A stretch of DNA of 64,000 nt from Rhodanobacter denitrificans (GCA_017848855.1 JAFIHF010000072.1:1-64000), one strand, 5' to 3'. Shown: positions 1 to 10,100, counted from the first letter of the stretch. Translations and numbers: made by a program. The notes: generated by a model not told the origin, from the letters alone.

Positions 1-175
1 GCGCAGGCGCTGATTGGTGAACCCCTCTCCCTCCGGGAGAGGGTGCCGGCAGGCGGGTGAGGGTTCGGGCAAAGCGAAATGCTGCGGCAAGTCCGAACCC
101 TCACCCCCGGCCCCTCTCCCGGAGGGAGAGGGGAGAAGATCACCGGCGAGATATTCCGGACAGCAGTGCGCTTCC
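1..175. repeat. Composite palindromic intergenic repeat, copy 1
   Basis: A CCCTCTCCC-type inverted repeat (about 16-36 and 113-135) encloses a second pair, GAGGGTTCGG near 60 and CCGAACCCTC near 92. A 3' tail near 150-171 contains ATATTCCGG and GCAGTGCGC. The whole unit recurs in reverse orientation at 16398-16567 with the same internal order, so it is a defined mobile-like repeat and not a simple terminator. No reading frame here is convincing. Confidence 0.8.
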
Positions 176-208
176 GCGGGCATGACGCCGTGAGAAAAGG
201 AGATCCCC

Positions 209-1045
209 ATGAAGCTTGAACGCATCGAACACCGCGCCTGCTTCGGCGGCTGGCAGGACGTGTACCGGCACGACTCGGCCGTGCTGGGCTGCGCGATGAA
301 CGTCGCCGTCTACCTGCCGCCGCAGGCGGAGAGGGAACGGCTGCCGGTGCTGTACTGGCTGTCCGGCCTCACCTGCACCGAGCAGAACTTCATCGCCAAG
401 GCCGGTGCGCAGCGCTACGCGGCCGAGCACGGCGTGATCGTGGTGGCGCCGGATACCAGCCCGCGCGGCGAAGCCGTGGCCGACGATCCGGCCTACGACC
501 TGGGCCAGGGCGCAGGCTTCTACCTCGACGCCACCGAGCCGCCCTGGGCCGCGCACTACCGCATGCACGACTACGTGGTGGACGAACTGCCCGCGCTGGT
601 CGAGGCGCACTTTCCCGCCACCGCCGCACGCGGCATCAGCGGGCATTCGATGGGCGGCCACGGCGCGCTGACCATCGCGCTGCGCAACCTGGGGCGCTAC
701 CGCAGCGTATCGGCGTTCGCGCCCATCGTGGCGCCCGCGCAGGTGCCGTGGGGCGAGAAGGCGTTCACCGCCTACCTCGGGCCGGATCGCGCCGCCTGGG
801 CGCGCTACGACGCCACCGAACTATTGAAGACGGCGAGCGAGCGCCTGCCGCTGCTGGTGGACCAGGGCGAGGCCGACGAATTCCTCGCCACGCAGCTCAA
901 GCCGGAGCTGTTGCGCGCCGCCTGCGCCAAGGCGAACCACCCGCTGACCCTGCGCCTGCACCCGGGCTACGACCACAGCTACTACTTTGTGGCCAGCTTC
1001 ATCGGCGAGCACATCGCCTGGCATGCGCGGGCGCTGAAGGGCTGA
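209..1045 (+). CDS. fghA: S-formylglutathione hydrolase (esterase D family)
   Basis: Predicted to hydrolyse S-formylglutathione to formate and glutathione, the last step of glutathione-dependent formaldehyde detoxification in the cytoplasm. The 278-residue length is normal for the family. The nucleophile elbow GHSMGGHGA places the catalytic serine at residue 147; the other triad members would be Asp223 (in GEADEF) and His256 (in GYDHSYYF). The ATG follows an AAAAGGAGAT ribosome binding site at good distance. The usual partner, class III alcohol dehydrogenase, is not visible and may lie just upstream of the window. The gene converges on rapA across a 26-bp hairpin. Confidence 0.95.
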   Translation: MKLERIEHRACFGGWQDVYRHDSAVLGCAMNVAVYLPPQAERERLPVLYWLSGLTCTEQNFIAKAGAQRYAAEHGVIVVAPDTSPRGEAVADDPAYDLGQGAGFYLDATEPPWAAHYRMHDYVVDELPALVEAHFPATAARGISGHSMGGHGALTIALRNLGRYRSVSAFAPIVAPAQVPWGEKAFTAYLGPDRAAWARYDATELLKTASERLPLLVDQGEADEFLATQLKPELLRAACAKANHPLTLRLHPGYDHSYYFVASFIGEHIAWHARALKG

Positions 1046-1075
1046 GGCGCGGCGCAAAGAACGCGCGCCCCCCGT

Positions 1076-1148
1076 AGGAGCGCACCCTGTGCGCGAATGC
1101 TCTTGCTCCGATCGAAGCCAGAAGCATTCGCGCACAGGGTGCGCTCCT
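1076..1148. repeat. GTAGGAGCGCACC-type hairpin between convergent genes
   Basis: Perfect 26-bp inverted repeat, arms 1076-1101 and 1123-1148, starting AGGAGCGCACCC and ending GGGTGCGCTCCT. It lies between the convergent fghA and rapA ends and could act as a bidirectional terminator. The same arm recurs at 36371-36446, and a shorter version at 12698-12740, so it is a REP-like family. Confidence 0.85.
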
Positions 1149-1162
1149 GCATGGATGCCGCG

Positions 1163-4135
1163 TCAGCGCAGCGCGAGGAAATCCGCGCTGACCACGAAGC
1201 GCACCGCGTCCAGCCGCAGCCGCGATTGCGGCAGGGCGGCGAGCAGGGCGTCGCGTTCGGCGGCCAGGGTGGCGATTTCCGCGGCGCTGATCGAGGGGTT
1301 CACCGCGCGCAGCGCGGTGAGGCGCGCCAGTTCGGCGTCCAGCGCGCCGCCGGCTTCGGCCGTCGCGGCGTCGATCGTGGCCTGCGCGCGGGCGCGGGCG
1401 GTGAGCTCCGCCTTCTCCAGCATCGGCGGCACCAGCTTGGCGAGGAACTTGCGGTAGCGCGGCACCTCGATGTTGCGGTCGGCGGCCTTGCGCAGCGCCA
1501 GCTCGCTGGGCTGGAAGTCCGCGCGCTCGGCGAGCCGGGTGTCGATGGCGACGACGATCGGCAGCGCGGGCAGGAAACGCTCGGCGTCGAGCCGGCGGTC
1601 GGCCACGCATTCGAGCACGAACACCGCCTGCAGCAGCGCGCTGCGCGCCGGCAGCGCGTCGTCCACCATGAAGGCGGCGTTGCCCTGTTCGCCGGAGAGC
1701 GCGAGGTCGAGCGCGCCGGCGATCATCGGATGGTCGAGCCGCAGCAGCGGCAGCTCCTCGCGCGCCAGCGCCACCGCGCGGCTGAAGGTGGCCGACTGCG
1801 GGCCTTCGGCGAAGCCGGGCAGGGCGTCGGTGGAGAGGTATTGCGGGTCGAGCAGCAGCACCTTGCCGCCCAGTTCCTCGGCGTGGATGCCGTAGCCTTC
1901 CAGCAGGCGCTGCACGAAGGCGTCGCGCGCCGGATCCTCGTCCTCGCGGCGGAACGCGCGTTCCAGCTCGTCCGCGTGCGGGTCGCGGCTGGCGGCCAGC
2001 TCCAGCAGGCGGTCGCGGCCTTCGCGGATCATGGTGGCCATCTGCTCGTGCGCGGCACGCGTCTCGGCGAGCAGGGCGTCCAGCTCCTGGTCGCGGCCGT
2101 CGTCGCCGCGCGCGTGCTGGTCGGCCAGTTCCGCCAGCGCGTCGCCGTAGCGGCGCAGCAGCTCGCGGCCGTCGGCCGGGCTCTGGCGGAACGCGTCCAC
2201 GCCCTCGTCGTACCAGCGCGCCAGCACGTGCTGCGCGCTGTCGGCCACGGCGAGGATGTGGATGGCGATGTCGTGCGCCTGGCCGATGCGGTCGAGGCGG
2301 CCGATGCGCTGTTCCAGCAGGTCGGGATCGAGCGGCAGGTCCCACAGCACCAGCCGGTGCGCGAACTGGAAGTTGCGGCCTTCCGAGCCGATCTCCGAGC
2401 ACAGCAGCAGGCGCGCGCCGTCGGGCTGGGCGAAGTACGCCGCGTTGCGGTCGCGCTGCACTATCCCTAAGCCCTCGTGGAAGCGCGCGATGCCGGCGCC
2501 GCTGCGCGTGCGCAGCGCTTCCTCCAGCGCCAGCACCTTGGCCTGGCTGCGGCAGATCAGCAGGAACTTGTCCTGCGGATGCGCGTCGAGCAGGGCCACC
2601 AGCGCGTCGAGGCGCGGATCGTTCGCGTAGTCGTATTCCAGCACCGGCGGCGGCTGCTGGATGTCGGCGTGGAACTCGGCCAGCAGCGCCTGGCGCGTGG
2701 CCTCGTCGAGGCCGGCGGCGTCCAGCACCTGCCACTGCGGCACGCGCTGCGGAAAGCCGCCGATGCCGGCGCGGCGGTTGCGGAACATCGCGCGGCCGGT
2801 GCCGTGGCGGTCGATCAGCGCGGCGAGGATTTCGCGTGCATGCTCGGGTTTGATGGTGCGAGATTCCGACGCCGTGTCTTGATCCTCGGCGTCATGCCCG
2901 CGGAAGCGGGCATCCAGTGCCTTTGCATCTTGGCTTTCAGAGGCGCTGGACCCCAGCTTCCGCTGGGGTGACGGCGAGGCATTGAGACAGCCTTCCAGCG
3001 CCGCGTCGCCGGCAAAGGCGCTGCGCAGCATGTCGAGTTCGGCGGCGTCCAGCGCGGCGCCGTCGAGCAGCTTGTCGGCCACTTTCGACAGCGGCTGGAA
3101 GCACTCGGCCTCGGCGAGGTAGGCGTCGAGGTCGTGGTAGCGCTGCGGGTCGAGCAGGCGCAGGCGGGCGAAGTGGCCCTTGCGGCCCAATTGCTCGGGC
3201 GTGGCGGTGAGCAGGATCACGCCGGGCGTCTTCGCGGCGAGCTGCTCCACCAGCGTGTAGCGCGGGCTGGCGGCTTCCGGCGTCCAGGCCAGGTGGTGTG
3301 CCTCGTCCACCACCAGCAGATCCCAGGGCGCGTCCAGCAGCTGCTGCGCGCGTTTCGGGTTCGCTTCGAGGAAGGCGAAGTCGGCGATCACCAGTTGTTC
3401 GTCCTCGAACGGGTTCACCGGCGCGGCGGCGCCGTCCAGCGGCAGTTCCAGCGCCTCGCAGCGTTCCTCGTCGTAGATCGCGAAGCTCAGGTTGAAGCGG
3501 CGCAGCAGCTCCACGAACCATTGGTAGACCAGCGTGTCGGGCAACAGCAGCAGCACGCGCGCGGCACGGCCGGTGGCGAGCTGGCGCGCCACGATCATGC
3601 CCGCCTCGATGGTCTTGCCCAGGCCCACCTCGTCGGCCAGCAGCACGCGCGGCGGGCGGCGCGCGGCGGCGATGCCGGCCACGCGCAGCTGGTGCGGCAC
3701 CAGGCCGATGCGCGCCGCGCCCAGGCCCCAGGCCGGCGAGCGGCGCGCCTCGGCGCGGCGGCGCAGGCCTTCCAGACGCAGCTCGAACTGCGAAACCGGA
3801 TCGGTGCGGCCGCCGATCAGGCGGTCGTCGGCCTGGCTCACGCTCTGCTCGTCGTCGAGCTGGCCCTCGTGCAGCTCGCGGCCTTCGCCGCGGTAGATCA
3901 GCAGGTCGTCCTTGATCTCCACCCGTTCCACCAGGAACGCGATGCCCTTGCCGGCCACCCGCTGCCCGGCGCGGAACTCCGCGCGCACCAGCGGCGCGGA
4001 ATCCGCCGCATACGGCCGCAACACCCCGGCCTTGGCGAACAGCACCTGCACGCCGCGTCCCTCGACGCGCAGCACGGTGCCGAGGCCGAGCTCGGGCTCG
4101 GCGGTGGAGATCCAGCGTTGACCAGGTACGAACAT
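1163..4135 (-). CDS. rapA: RNA polymerase-associated ATPase RapA (Swi2/Snf2)
   Basis: ATP-dependent Snf2-family translocase that binds RNA polymerase and helps recycle it after transcription. The product is 990 residues; E. coli RapA is 968. The N-terminus MFVPGQRWIS is the typical RapA start. Motif I, DEVGLGKTIEAG, is near residue 170 and the DEAH box (VVDEAHH) near 277. The helicase C half carries CSEIGSEGRNFQF and EQRIGRLDRIGQ. An ATG 36 codons upstream (4243) is in frame but lacks family similarity, so 4135 is preferred. Residues of about 383-425 match no RapA segment I know and are encoded by an inserted intergenic-type repeat, just before the conserved RHGTGRAMFRNRRAG stretch. The frame stays open, so the protein may still work. 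Confidence 0.95.
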   Translation of the reverse strand: MFVPGQRWISTAEPELGLGTVLRVEGRGVQVLFAKAGVLRPYAADSAPLVRAEFRAGQRVAGKGIAFLVERVEIKDDLLIYRGEGRELHEGQLDDEQSVSQADDRLIGGRTDPVSQFELRLEGLRRRAEARRSPAWGLGAARIGLVPHQLRVAGIAAARRPPRVLLADEVGLGKTIEAGMIVARQLATGRAARVLLLLPDTLVYQWFVELLRRFNLSFAIYDEERCEALELPLDGAAAPVNPFEDEQLVIADFAFLEANPKRAQQLLDAPWDLLVVDEAHHLAWTPEAASPRYTLVEQLAAKTPGVILLTATPEQLGRKGHFARLRLLDPQRYHDLDAYLAEAECFQPLSKVADKLLDGAALDAAELDMLRSAFAGDAALEGCLNASPSPQRKLGSSASESQDAKALDARFRGHDAEDQDTASESRTIKPEHAREILAALIDRHGTGRAMFRNRRAGIGGFPQRVPQWQVLDAAGLDEATRQALLAEFHADIQQPPPVLEYDYANDPRLDALVALLDAHPQDKFLLICRSQAKVLALEEALRTRSGAGIARFHEGLGIVQRDRNAAYFAQPDGARLLLCSEIGSEGRNFQFAHRLVLWDLPLDPDLLEQRIGRLDRIGQAHDIAIHILAVADSAQHVLARWYDEGVDAFRQSPADGRELLRRYGDALAELADQHARGDDGRDQELDALLAETRAAHEQMATMIREGRDRLLELAASRDPHADELERAFRREDEDPARDAFVQRLLEGYGIHAEELGGKVLLLDPQYLSTDALPGFAEGPQSATFSRAVALAREELPLLRLDHPMIAGALDLALSGEQGNAAFMVDDALPARSALLQAVFVLECVADRRLDAERFLPALPIVVAIDTRLAERADFQPSELALRKAADRNIEVPRYRKFLAKLVPPMLEKAELTARARAQATIDAATAEAGGALDAELARLTALRAVNPSISAAEIATLAAERDALLAALPQSRLRLDAVRFVVSADFLALR
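2891..2972. repeat. Intergenic-type inverted repeat inserted inside rapA
   Basis: Two short hairpins, ATGCCCGCGGAAGCGGGCAT (from 2894) and CCCCAGCTTCCGCTGGGG (from 2952), face each other as GTCAT...CCAG and CTGG...TGAC. This is the architecture of the elements at 11892-11974, 41297-41366 and 58178-58253. Here it is read through in frame as part of rapA. The second half also matches a half-element near 33531-33575. Confidence 0.8.
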
Positions 4136-4400
4136 TGCACAGCCGCGTCGGTTCAAGGACCGCCAATTATCCGCGTTGCAGGCGTCAATGCACAGCGAAA
4201 GAGCGCACGGACGCCTGCTCCACGGGCATGGCGGCGATACCACGTGCCGGTGCGGGCCGTCACGAGCCGCCCGTGATCGTCGTCACGTGGATGGTTCGCT
4301 CGTGCGCCGCTTGTCGGGCAAATGCTTCCGCTGATCGGCCGCGGGCTGTTCGCCGGGTTTGCGGCGAGTAGATTCGCCAACGGTTTATGAGGGGGATTCC

Positions 4401-5039
4401 ATGTCTGTCCTGTTGCATCCAGGGGAGTGCCGTCGGATCGGCGCGCCGGTACGGCTCGGCATGCCCAGCCTTGGCCGTATCCGGGCGAACCGGATCGGTT
4501 TTGCGTGCCATGCGCACGGGTTCACCGTGGTCGAACTGATGATCACTGTTGCCGTGGCGGCGATCCTGCTGATGATCGCGGTGCCCAGCTTCCGCCACAT
4601 GCTCGCCACGAACCAGCTCAGCACGGCCGCCAACGAGCTGGTCGGCGGGCTCAGCGAGGCGCGCATGGAAGCGATCCAGCGCAACGCCGGGGCGCAGCTG
4701 TGCAGCAACCTGGCCGCCAACAACACCACCGACACGCTGGGCAAGCAGTGCAGTGCGGCCGGCGGCGGTGCGGTCGTGGCGACCAGCGGCAGCACCGCGG
4801 CGCCGGTGCGCGCCGCGCCGGCCGGCCTGGTGGCGCCGGTGCAGCTGTCCGGCGACATCGTCGCCATCCGCTTCAACGGGCAGGGGCTCGGATTCAAGGC
4901 GGGGGGCTCGGGCGTGCCGTTCGCAGGTACGGTGGCGACGCTTTGCAGCACGTCGCTGAGCAGCAACAACCGCATCGATATCGACATGGCCGCCGGCTCG
5001 GTCGTCTCCACCACCGCCAGCACGGGGAGCTGCCCATGA
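4401..5039 (+). CDS. fimT: Type IV minor pilin FimT (GspH/FimT family)
   Basis: First gene of a minor-pilin operon. The 212-residue product has a type III prepilin signal: leader ending HAHG, cleavage before Phe41, then FTVVELMITVAVAAILL with the conserved Glu at +5. GspH/FimT proteins are minor pseudopilins processed by PilD and placed at the pilus tip complex. ATG 4401 was chosen because it follows GAGGGGGATTCC; an in-frame ATG at 4359 has no such site. The leader is long at 40 residues. The stop overlaps the pilV start (ATGA), indicating translational coupling. The 265 bp between rapA and fimT must hold the operon promoter; I saw no convincing sigma-54 or sigma-70 motif there. Confidence 0.9.
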   Translation: MSVLLHPGECRRIGAPVRLGMPSLGRIRANRIGFACHAHGFTVVELMITVAVAAILLMIAVPSFRHMLATNQLSTAANELVGGLSEARMEAIQRNAGAQLCSNLAANNTTDTLGKQCSAAGGGAVVATSGSTAAPVRAAPAGLVAPVQLSGDIVAIRFNGQGLGFKAGGSGVPFAGTVATLCSTSLSSNNRIDIDMAAGSVVSTTASTGSCP

Positions 5040-5503
5040 ACCGGTGCAATGGCCGGCATCAAGCCGGCGTGGGCCTGATCGAGGTGCTGATCGCCGTGCT
5101 GGTGTTGTCGATCGGTTTCCTCGGCATCGCCGCGCTGCAGGCGCGTTCGCTGTCGATGAACAACAGCTCGATGGCGCGCAGCGTCGCCACCATCGCCAGC
5201 TATTCCATCCTCGACGCCATGCGCGCGGACCTGGCTTCCGCCCAGGGACACGCCTACGACGGCACGGTCAAGGCCAACGCCTGCCCCACGGATACTTCCA
5301 CGCTCGCCAGCGCCCAGCTCGTGCAATGGTGCGGCCAGTTGGCGGCGGGGCTCGGCGCGTACGCCAGCACCACCGGCACGATCAAGTGCACCGGCACCTT
5401 GGGCGACTGCACCGTCACCGTGACGTTCGACGACAGCAAGTCCAAGTCTGCCGCCGCGGATACCTCGGGTACGCAGACCGTCACCACCAGGGCCATGCTA
5501 TGA
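5036..5503 (+). CDS. pilV: Type IV pilus modification/minor pilin PilV
   Basis: A 155-residue minor pilin. A short leader ends at Gly11 and is followed by VGLIEVLIAVLVLSIGFLGI, with the +5 glutamate at Glu16 and a standard N-terminal pilin helix. The next stretch, LQARSLSMNNSSMARSVA, resembles the PilV family pattern. In related systems PilV joins PilW, PilX, FimU/FimT and PilE in a tip complex that primes pilus assembly. ATGA overlaps occur at both ends (fimT stop and pilW start), which favours equimolar synthesis. Paired cysteines near the C-terminus could form a disulfide. Confidence 0.88.
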   Translation: MNRCNGRHQAGVGLIEVLIAVLVLSIGFLGIAALQARSLSMNNSSMARSVATIASYSILDAMRADLASAQGHAYDGTVKANACPTDTSTLASAQLVQWCGQLAAGLGAYASTTGTIKCTGTLGDCTVTVTFDDSKSKSAAADTSGTQTVTTRAML

Positions 5504-6570
5504 GCCGTCGCATGCAAGCCGCACGCATCGCTCCGTGCACCGACCTGAGCCGCGGCGCCGCCGGCTTCACCCTGATCGAGCTGATGGTGGCGATGCTGCT
5601 GGGCCTGATCGTCATCGGCGGCGTCACCAGCGTGTTCCTCGCCAACCAGCAGGTCTACCGCACCAATGCCGCGCTGGGCGAGGTACAGGACAATACGCGC
5701 ATGTCGTTCGAGCTGCTGGCGCAGAACATCCGTGAGGCCGGCTTGACCGGCTGCAGCAACAACGGCCAAGTGGCCAACGTGTTGGCGAATGGCCCCAATA
5801 ACGGTGGCACCGCTTGGTGGGCCAACTGGAACAACGCCCTGCAGGGTTTTGACAGCGGCACGGGAGCCAACCCGGCGCTGACCGTCGGCACCGCACCCGG
5901 CAACCAGGTGACGGGTACCGATTCACTGATGCTGCTGAACGCGGCGGGCGAAGGGCTGAGCATTTCCAGCGACGACACGACGGGGACCACGTTCACGCTC
6001 AACGGCAGCAGCAGCGATTTTGCCGCCAAGAAGATCATGATCGTGTGCGATCCAGGCCAGTCGACCCTGTTCCGGGCCAGCAGCTACGACGCCACAGGTA
6101 CCTCTCCTGTTGTCGGCTATGCGCAGACCGCGGGAAAAGCCACGATCAACTGCTCGACGGGCTTGGGCTATCCCACCGTGTGCACGGCGGGAGGCACGGC
6201 CTACACCTACGGTCCCAACGCGATGATCGCGCCCCTGCAGGCCGGAGTCTGGTACATCGGCAAGAACCCGGTAGGCGGAACCTCTCTGTACCTGGCCAGC
6301 GTGGCCACCGACACCGACACGACCACGGCGCAGGAGATGGTGCGTGACGTCACCGCCATGCAGATCACCTACCACGTGGCCAACCAGCCGGGTTTCGTGG
6401 TGGCATCCAAGGTGACCAACTGGGGTGCGGTGGATGCGGTGCAGGCCAGGCTGACCACGCAGAGCAGCAATACGCGCGTGGCTACTAACGGCAGCTCCGG
6501 CGCTGCTTCGGCCGCGCCCATCCAGCGCAGCTACACCGTCACCGCCACCGTACGCAACCGGGTGAAATGA
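5500..6570 (+). CDS. pilW: Type IV pilus assembly minor pilin PilW
   Basis: A 356-residue PilW-type minor pilin. The leader ends GAAG at Gly22, followed by FTLIELMVAMLLGLIVIGG (Glu27 at +5). The helix continues into YRTNAALGEVQDNTRMSFE, typical of PilW. The large globular C-terminal domain is Ser/Thr/Gly-rich and has several cysteines. The family is needed for pilus biogenesis and forms part of the priming complex with PilV, PilX and PilY1. The start overlaps the pilV stop, and pilX begins one base after its own stop. An in-frame ATG at 5512 is a possible alternative start. Confidence 0.88.
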   Translation: MSRRMQAARIAPCTDLSRGAAGFTLIELMVAMLLGLIVIGGVTSVFLANQQVYRTNAALGEVQDNTRMSFELLAQNIREAGLTGCSNNGQVANVLANGPNNGGTAWWANWNNALQGFDSGTGANPALTVGTAPGNQVTGTDSLMLLNAAGEGLSISSDDTTGTTFTLNGSSSDFAAKKIMIVCDPGQSTLFRASSYDATGTSPVVGYAQTAGKATINCSTGLGYPTVCTAGGTAYTYGPNAMIAPLQAGVWYIGKNPVGGTSLYLASVATDTDTTTAQEMVRDVTAMQITYHVANQPGFVVASKVTNWGAVDAVQARLTTQSSNTRVATNGSSGAASAAPIQRSYTVTATVRNRVK

Positions 6571-6571
6571 C

Positions 6572-7147
6572 ATGAGCGGATTTCAGATACGTGCCTTACC
6601 CGCGCGTTCCCGCCAGCGCGGCGTGGCACTGGCGGTGGCGCTGATCCTGCTTGTGGTGATTACCCTGGTCGGCCTTGCCGCCGTCAGCGGCACCATCCTG
6701 CAGCAGAAGATGTCGGCCAATTTCTACGACCGCTCGCTCGCCTTCCAGGCCGACGAAGCGGCGATGCGCCAGGCCGCGTTGGCGATCCAGGCAGCCACCG
6801 GCGCGGCGCCGGCTGGCTTCTACGACTGCTCGTCCGGCAGCACCAACCTGTGCCAGGCCAATCCGTTCAACGACGCCAATGTGCCGAGCAGCAACATCAA
6901 GACCGTGGCGAGCGGTGACTTCAATGCCGGCAACATGGCGGCCAGCAAACCGCAGTACATCGTGCAGTACATGGGCCGTTTCGCGGTGCCGGTCCCCAAT
7001 GTGAGGGTGATTTCCAGCTGCTCCGGCTACGGGCCGTGCGCGCCTGCGCAGATGGCGGATTTCTACCGCATCACCGCGCGCAGCGGCGATCCCGCCGTGA
7101 TCGGCGGCCGCGCCTCCGTGGTGATGCAGTCGGTGTTCAGGAAATGA
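6572..7147 (+). CDS. pilX: Type IV pilus assembly protein PilX
   Basis: A 191-residue PilX-family minor pilin. The N-terminus RQRGVALAVALILLVVIT is the PilX pattern: Gly before the mature N-terminus and, as usual for PilX, no +5 glutamate. It is followed by QQKMSANFYDRSLAFQADEAA, a strong family signature. PilX proteins connect PilY1 to the minor-pilin tip complex. Two cysteine-containing stretches, YDCSSGSTNLC and SSCSGYGPC, probably carry disulfides in the exported domain. It sits between pilW and pilY1 with almost no spacing. Confidence 0.88.
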   Translation: MSGFQIRALPARSRQRGVALAVALILLVVITLVGLAAVSGTILQQKMSANFYDRSLAFQADEAAMRQAALAIQAATGAAPAGFYDCSSGSTNLCQANPFNDANVPSSNIKTVASGDFNAGNMAASKPQYIVQYMGRFAVPVPNVRVISSCSGYGPCAPAQMADFYRITARSGDPAVIGGRASVVMQSVFRK

Positions 7148-7173
7148 GCAAGCGTAAGCCAAGGGGAACGCAC

Positions 7174-10100
7174 ATGATGAAACGAACCAGCTGTTGCCTG
7201 TTCGCGCTCACCGCGGCACTGGCGGCCGGCGCCGTCGGCGCCACCACCTATTCCGACAGCTTCCAGTACGGCACCACCAACCTGAAGTGGACACCCCTGG
7301 GCAATGCCTGCCTCACGTCGCCCACGGCATCCCCTTCTCCGGATGCGACGCAGACGAGCATCCCGATCTGTGGCAGCACTTTCCAGGGCAATGCCAGCTA
7401 CACGATTCCGGCGGACGAGAAGATCGGCGGGCAGGGCGCGCTGTTGCTCACGCCGCCAAACAAGAGCCAGACCGGCGCGATCCTGTCGGCGTTCGATCCG
7501 TTTCCGCTCAGCCAGGGCATCAGCATCACCTTCACCACCTACACCTTCGGCGGCGACAGCGGCGGCACCGCCAAGAACGGTGCGGACGGCATCGTGTTCT
7601 TCCTGACCTCGGCGCAGGACGCCGATGGCACCAAGCACGATGCACCGACCGACACCGGTGCGGAAGGTGGCAGCATGGGTTATGGGTGCTCCAACGGCAA
7701 CGCCAAGTACGACGGCGTCGCCAACGGCTATCTGGGTTTGGGTATCGACGAATATGGCAACTATCTCAATCGTGGCGACAACGGCAGCGTCGGTATCTAC
7801 AACTCACGTAACTCGGCGAACGGAACGACAGCAAACGGCGACAACAGCTATCAGAACAACGTGGATGGAGGTATTTCTGCCGGATCTGGTCCGCAATATC
7901 AGCCAGAGCGTATCGGTTTGCGTGGCGCGGGCAACACGAATTGGGCATGGTTACAGAGCCAGAACTCTTCTTACTATTCGGGATCATCCAATGCTGGCCA
8001 AGTGCAGGACGCATGTCGGAGCGGAACCTATTACGCGCGCGTTCCTGTCTACAATAAGAAGGGGGAGATAACTGGATACAAAAATCAATCAACCCCTATT
8101 CCCTACAACTACAATGCCATTCCCGGTGGCTACGCTGTACTTCCCAACAGCCAGCCGATCGCGAACAACTCCAAGAGCGCCACGCGCAACCCGACTTCGA
8201 GCACGACATCCGCCAACACTGCGTGGCCGATCACCTACAAGCTGACGATTTCGCCGTCGGGCCTGCTCAACTTTTCCTACAGCTACAACAACGGCACCAT
8301 GACGCCGGTGCTGACCAATGCCGACATCACCAAGAGCAACGGTCCCTTGCCGGCATCGCTGCGCTTCGGCTTCTCAGCCGGTACCGGCGGCAGCACCAAT
8401 ACGCATGAGATCACCTGCTTCAAGGCCACGCCGCTGCAGTCCACCAGCAGCGCGGCAGCCAATACCATCCAGTCGGGCGAGTACAAGACGGGTACGCAGA
8501 TCTACCTGGCCTCCTATTCCACCGATAACTGGTTTGGTTCGCTGCAGGCGGTTTCGCTGGACGTTTCCAAAGGCACACTGGTTGTCAACCCATATGCGAC
8601 TTGGGACGCGAAGTGCGTGCTCACCGGCGGTGCGTGCGACACCATGCAGCCCGACAAGAACGGCGTTTCCCCCAGCGTGACCGTGCAGGCGCCGACTGCG
8701 CGTACCCTGCTGACCTCGAACGGTACCGACGGCAACGGCGGCGGCATTTCGCTGGAGTGGGCCAGCCTGACCGGTGCCCAGACGGCTGCTCTGAACACCA
8801 ACAGCGCCGGTACGACGGACAGCAACGGTCAAATTCGCTTGGGCTGGCTGCGCGGCGACCGCACCAACGAGCAGTTGCAGAGCGCATCGGGCACGTTGCG
8901 TGCGCGCAGTTATGTGCTGGGCGATATCATCGACTCCAGCCCCACTTGGGTGGGCGCACCGTATGCGGGTACCTATCCGAATGCCTTCAGCGACGGCCTG
9001 TACGGCAGCGCTGTCGCCGCACCGGAGAACCAGCGCGGCGCACAAAGCTACGGCACGTTCGCCAGCAATAAGGCGACGCGCCTCAACGTGATCTATGCGG
9101 GTGGAAACGATGGCTTCATGCACGGCTTCGAGGCGGGCTCCTTCGATGCCAGCGGCAATTTCGTCAGCACCAACAATGACGGCAAGGAAGTGATCGGCTA
9201 CATGCCGGCCGGTGTGCTGGGCAGCAAGGCGGTGTCGCTCACCAACCCAACCTACTCACACGATTACATGGTAGACGCAACACCGGCCGTGGGCGACCTG
9301 TTCTACGGCAACGCTTGGCACACCTGGCTGGTCGGCGGCGTGGGCTCCAGCGGCAAGGAGATCTATGCGCTGGACATCACCGACCCGTCCAATTTCTCCG
9401 AGAGCAATGCGGGCAGCCTGGTGGTCGGCGACTGGACCGGCGCCAACAGCGCGCTGTCGCACCTGGGTAACACGGTGGGTTCGCCGATCATCGCGCGCAT
9501 GCACAACGGCCAGTGGGCGATCATCTTCGGCAATGGCCTGGACAGCGGCAAGACTGCTGGCATCTACATCGGCCTGGTGGACAAGACCACGGGCGCGGTG
9601 ACCTACCAGTTCCTGGACACCGGAGTCGGCTCGTCGACCAGCGCCAACGGTATTGCCTACGTCACCTCGGTGGACCTGGATGGCGATCACATCGCCGACT
9701 ACCTGTACGCTGGCGACCTGCAGGGCAACGTCTGGCGTTTTGATGTGACCAGCAGCGACGCCACTGCATGGGCGGCATCTACCTTTGGCAATGGGAAGGC
9801 CACGCCACTGTTCGTGGCCAAGGATGCCTCCGGCAACCGCCAGCCGATCACCACGGCCCTCGTGGCCGCAGCGATCCAGACCGGCAGCGTGAGCCGCGTG
9901 ATGCTGTATTTCGGCACCGGTCAGAAGACTCCGCAGACGTCCAGCTCGGGCACCACGTATGCCAGCGGCAAGCAGACCTTCTACGGCATCTGGGACTGGG
10001 ACATGGACACCTGGAACGGCAAGTCCAGCGTGAAGTACGCGTCGCTGGCCGAGACCAAGAGCTTCACGCGCAGCAACCTGCTGGCGCAGACCGCGACGAC

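Noticed and set aside
1097-2470. Long plus-strand frame opposite rapA
   Set aside because: Antisense shadow of rapA with no domain; Gln/Arg/Val-biased composition.
4136-4400. Sigma-54 promoter for the pilin operon
   Set aside because: No TGGCAC-N5-TTGC type pair at correct spacing was seen.
5923-6573. 216-codon minus-strand frame in the pilin operon
   Set aside because: Antisense to pilW, Gly/Arg/His-rich with no motifs.
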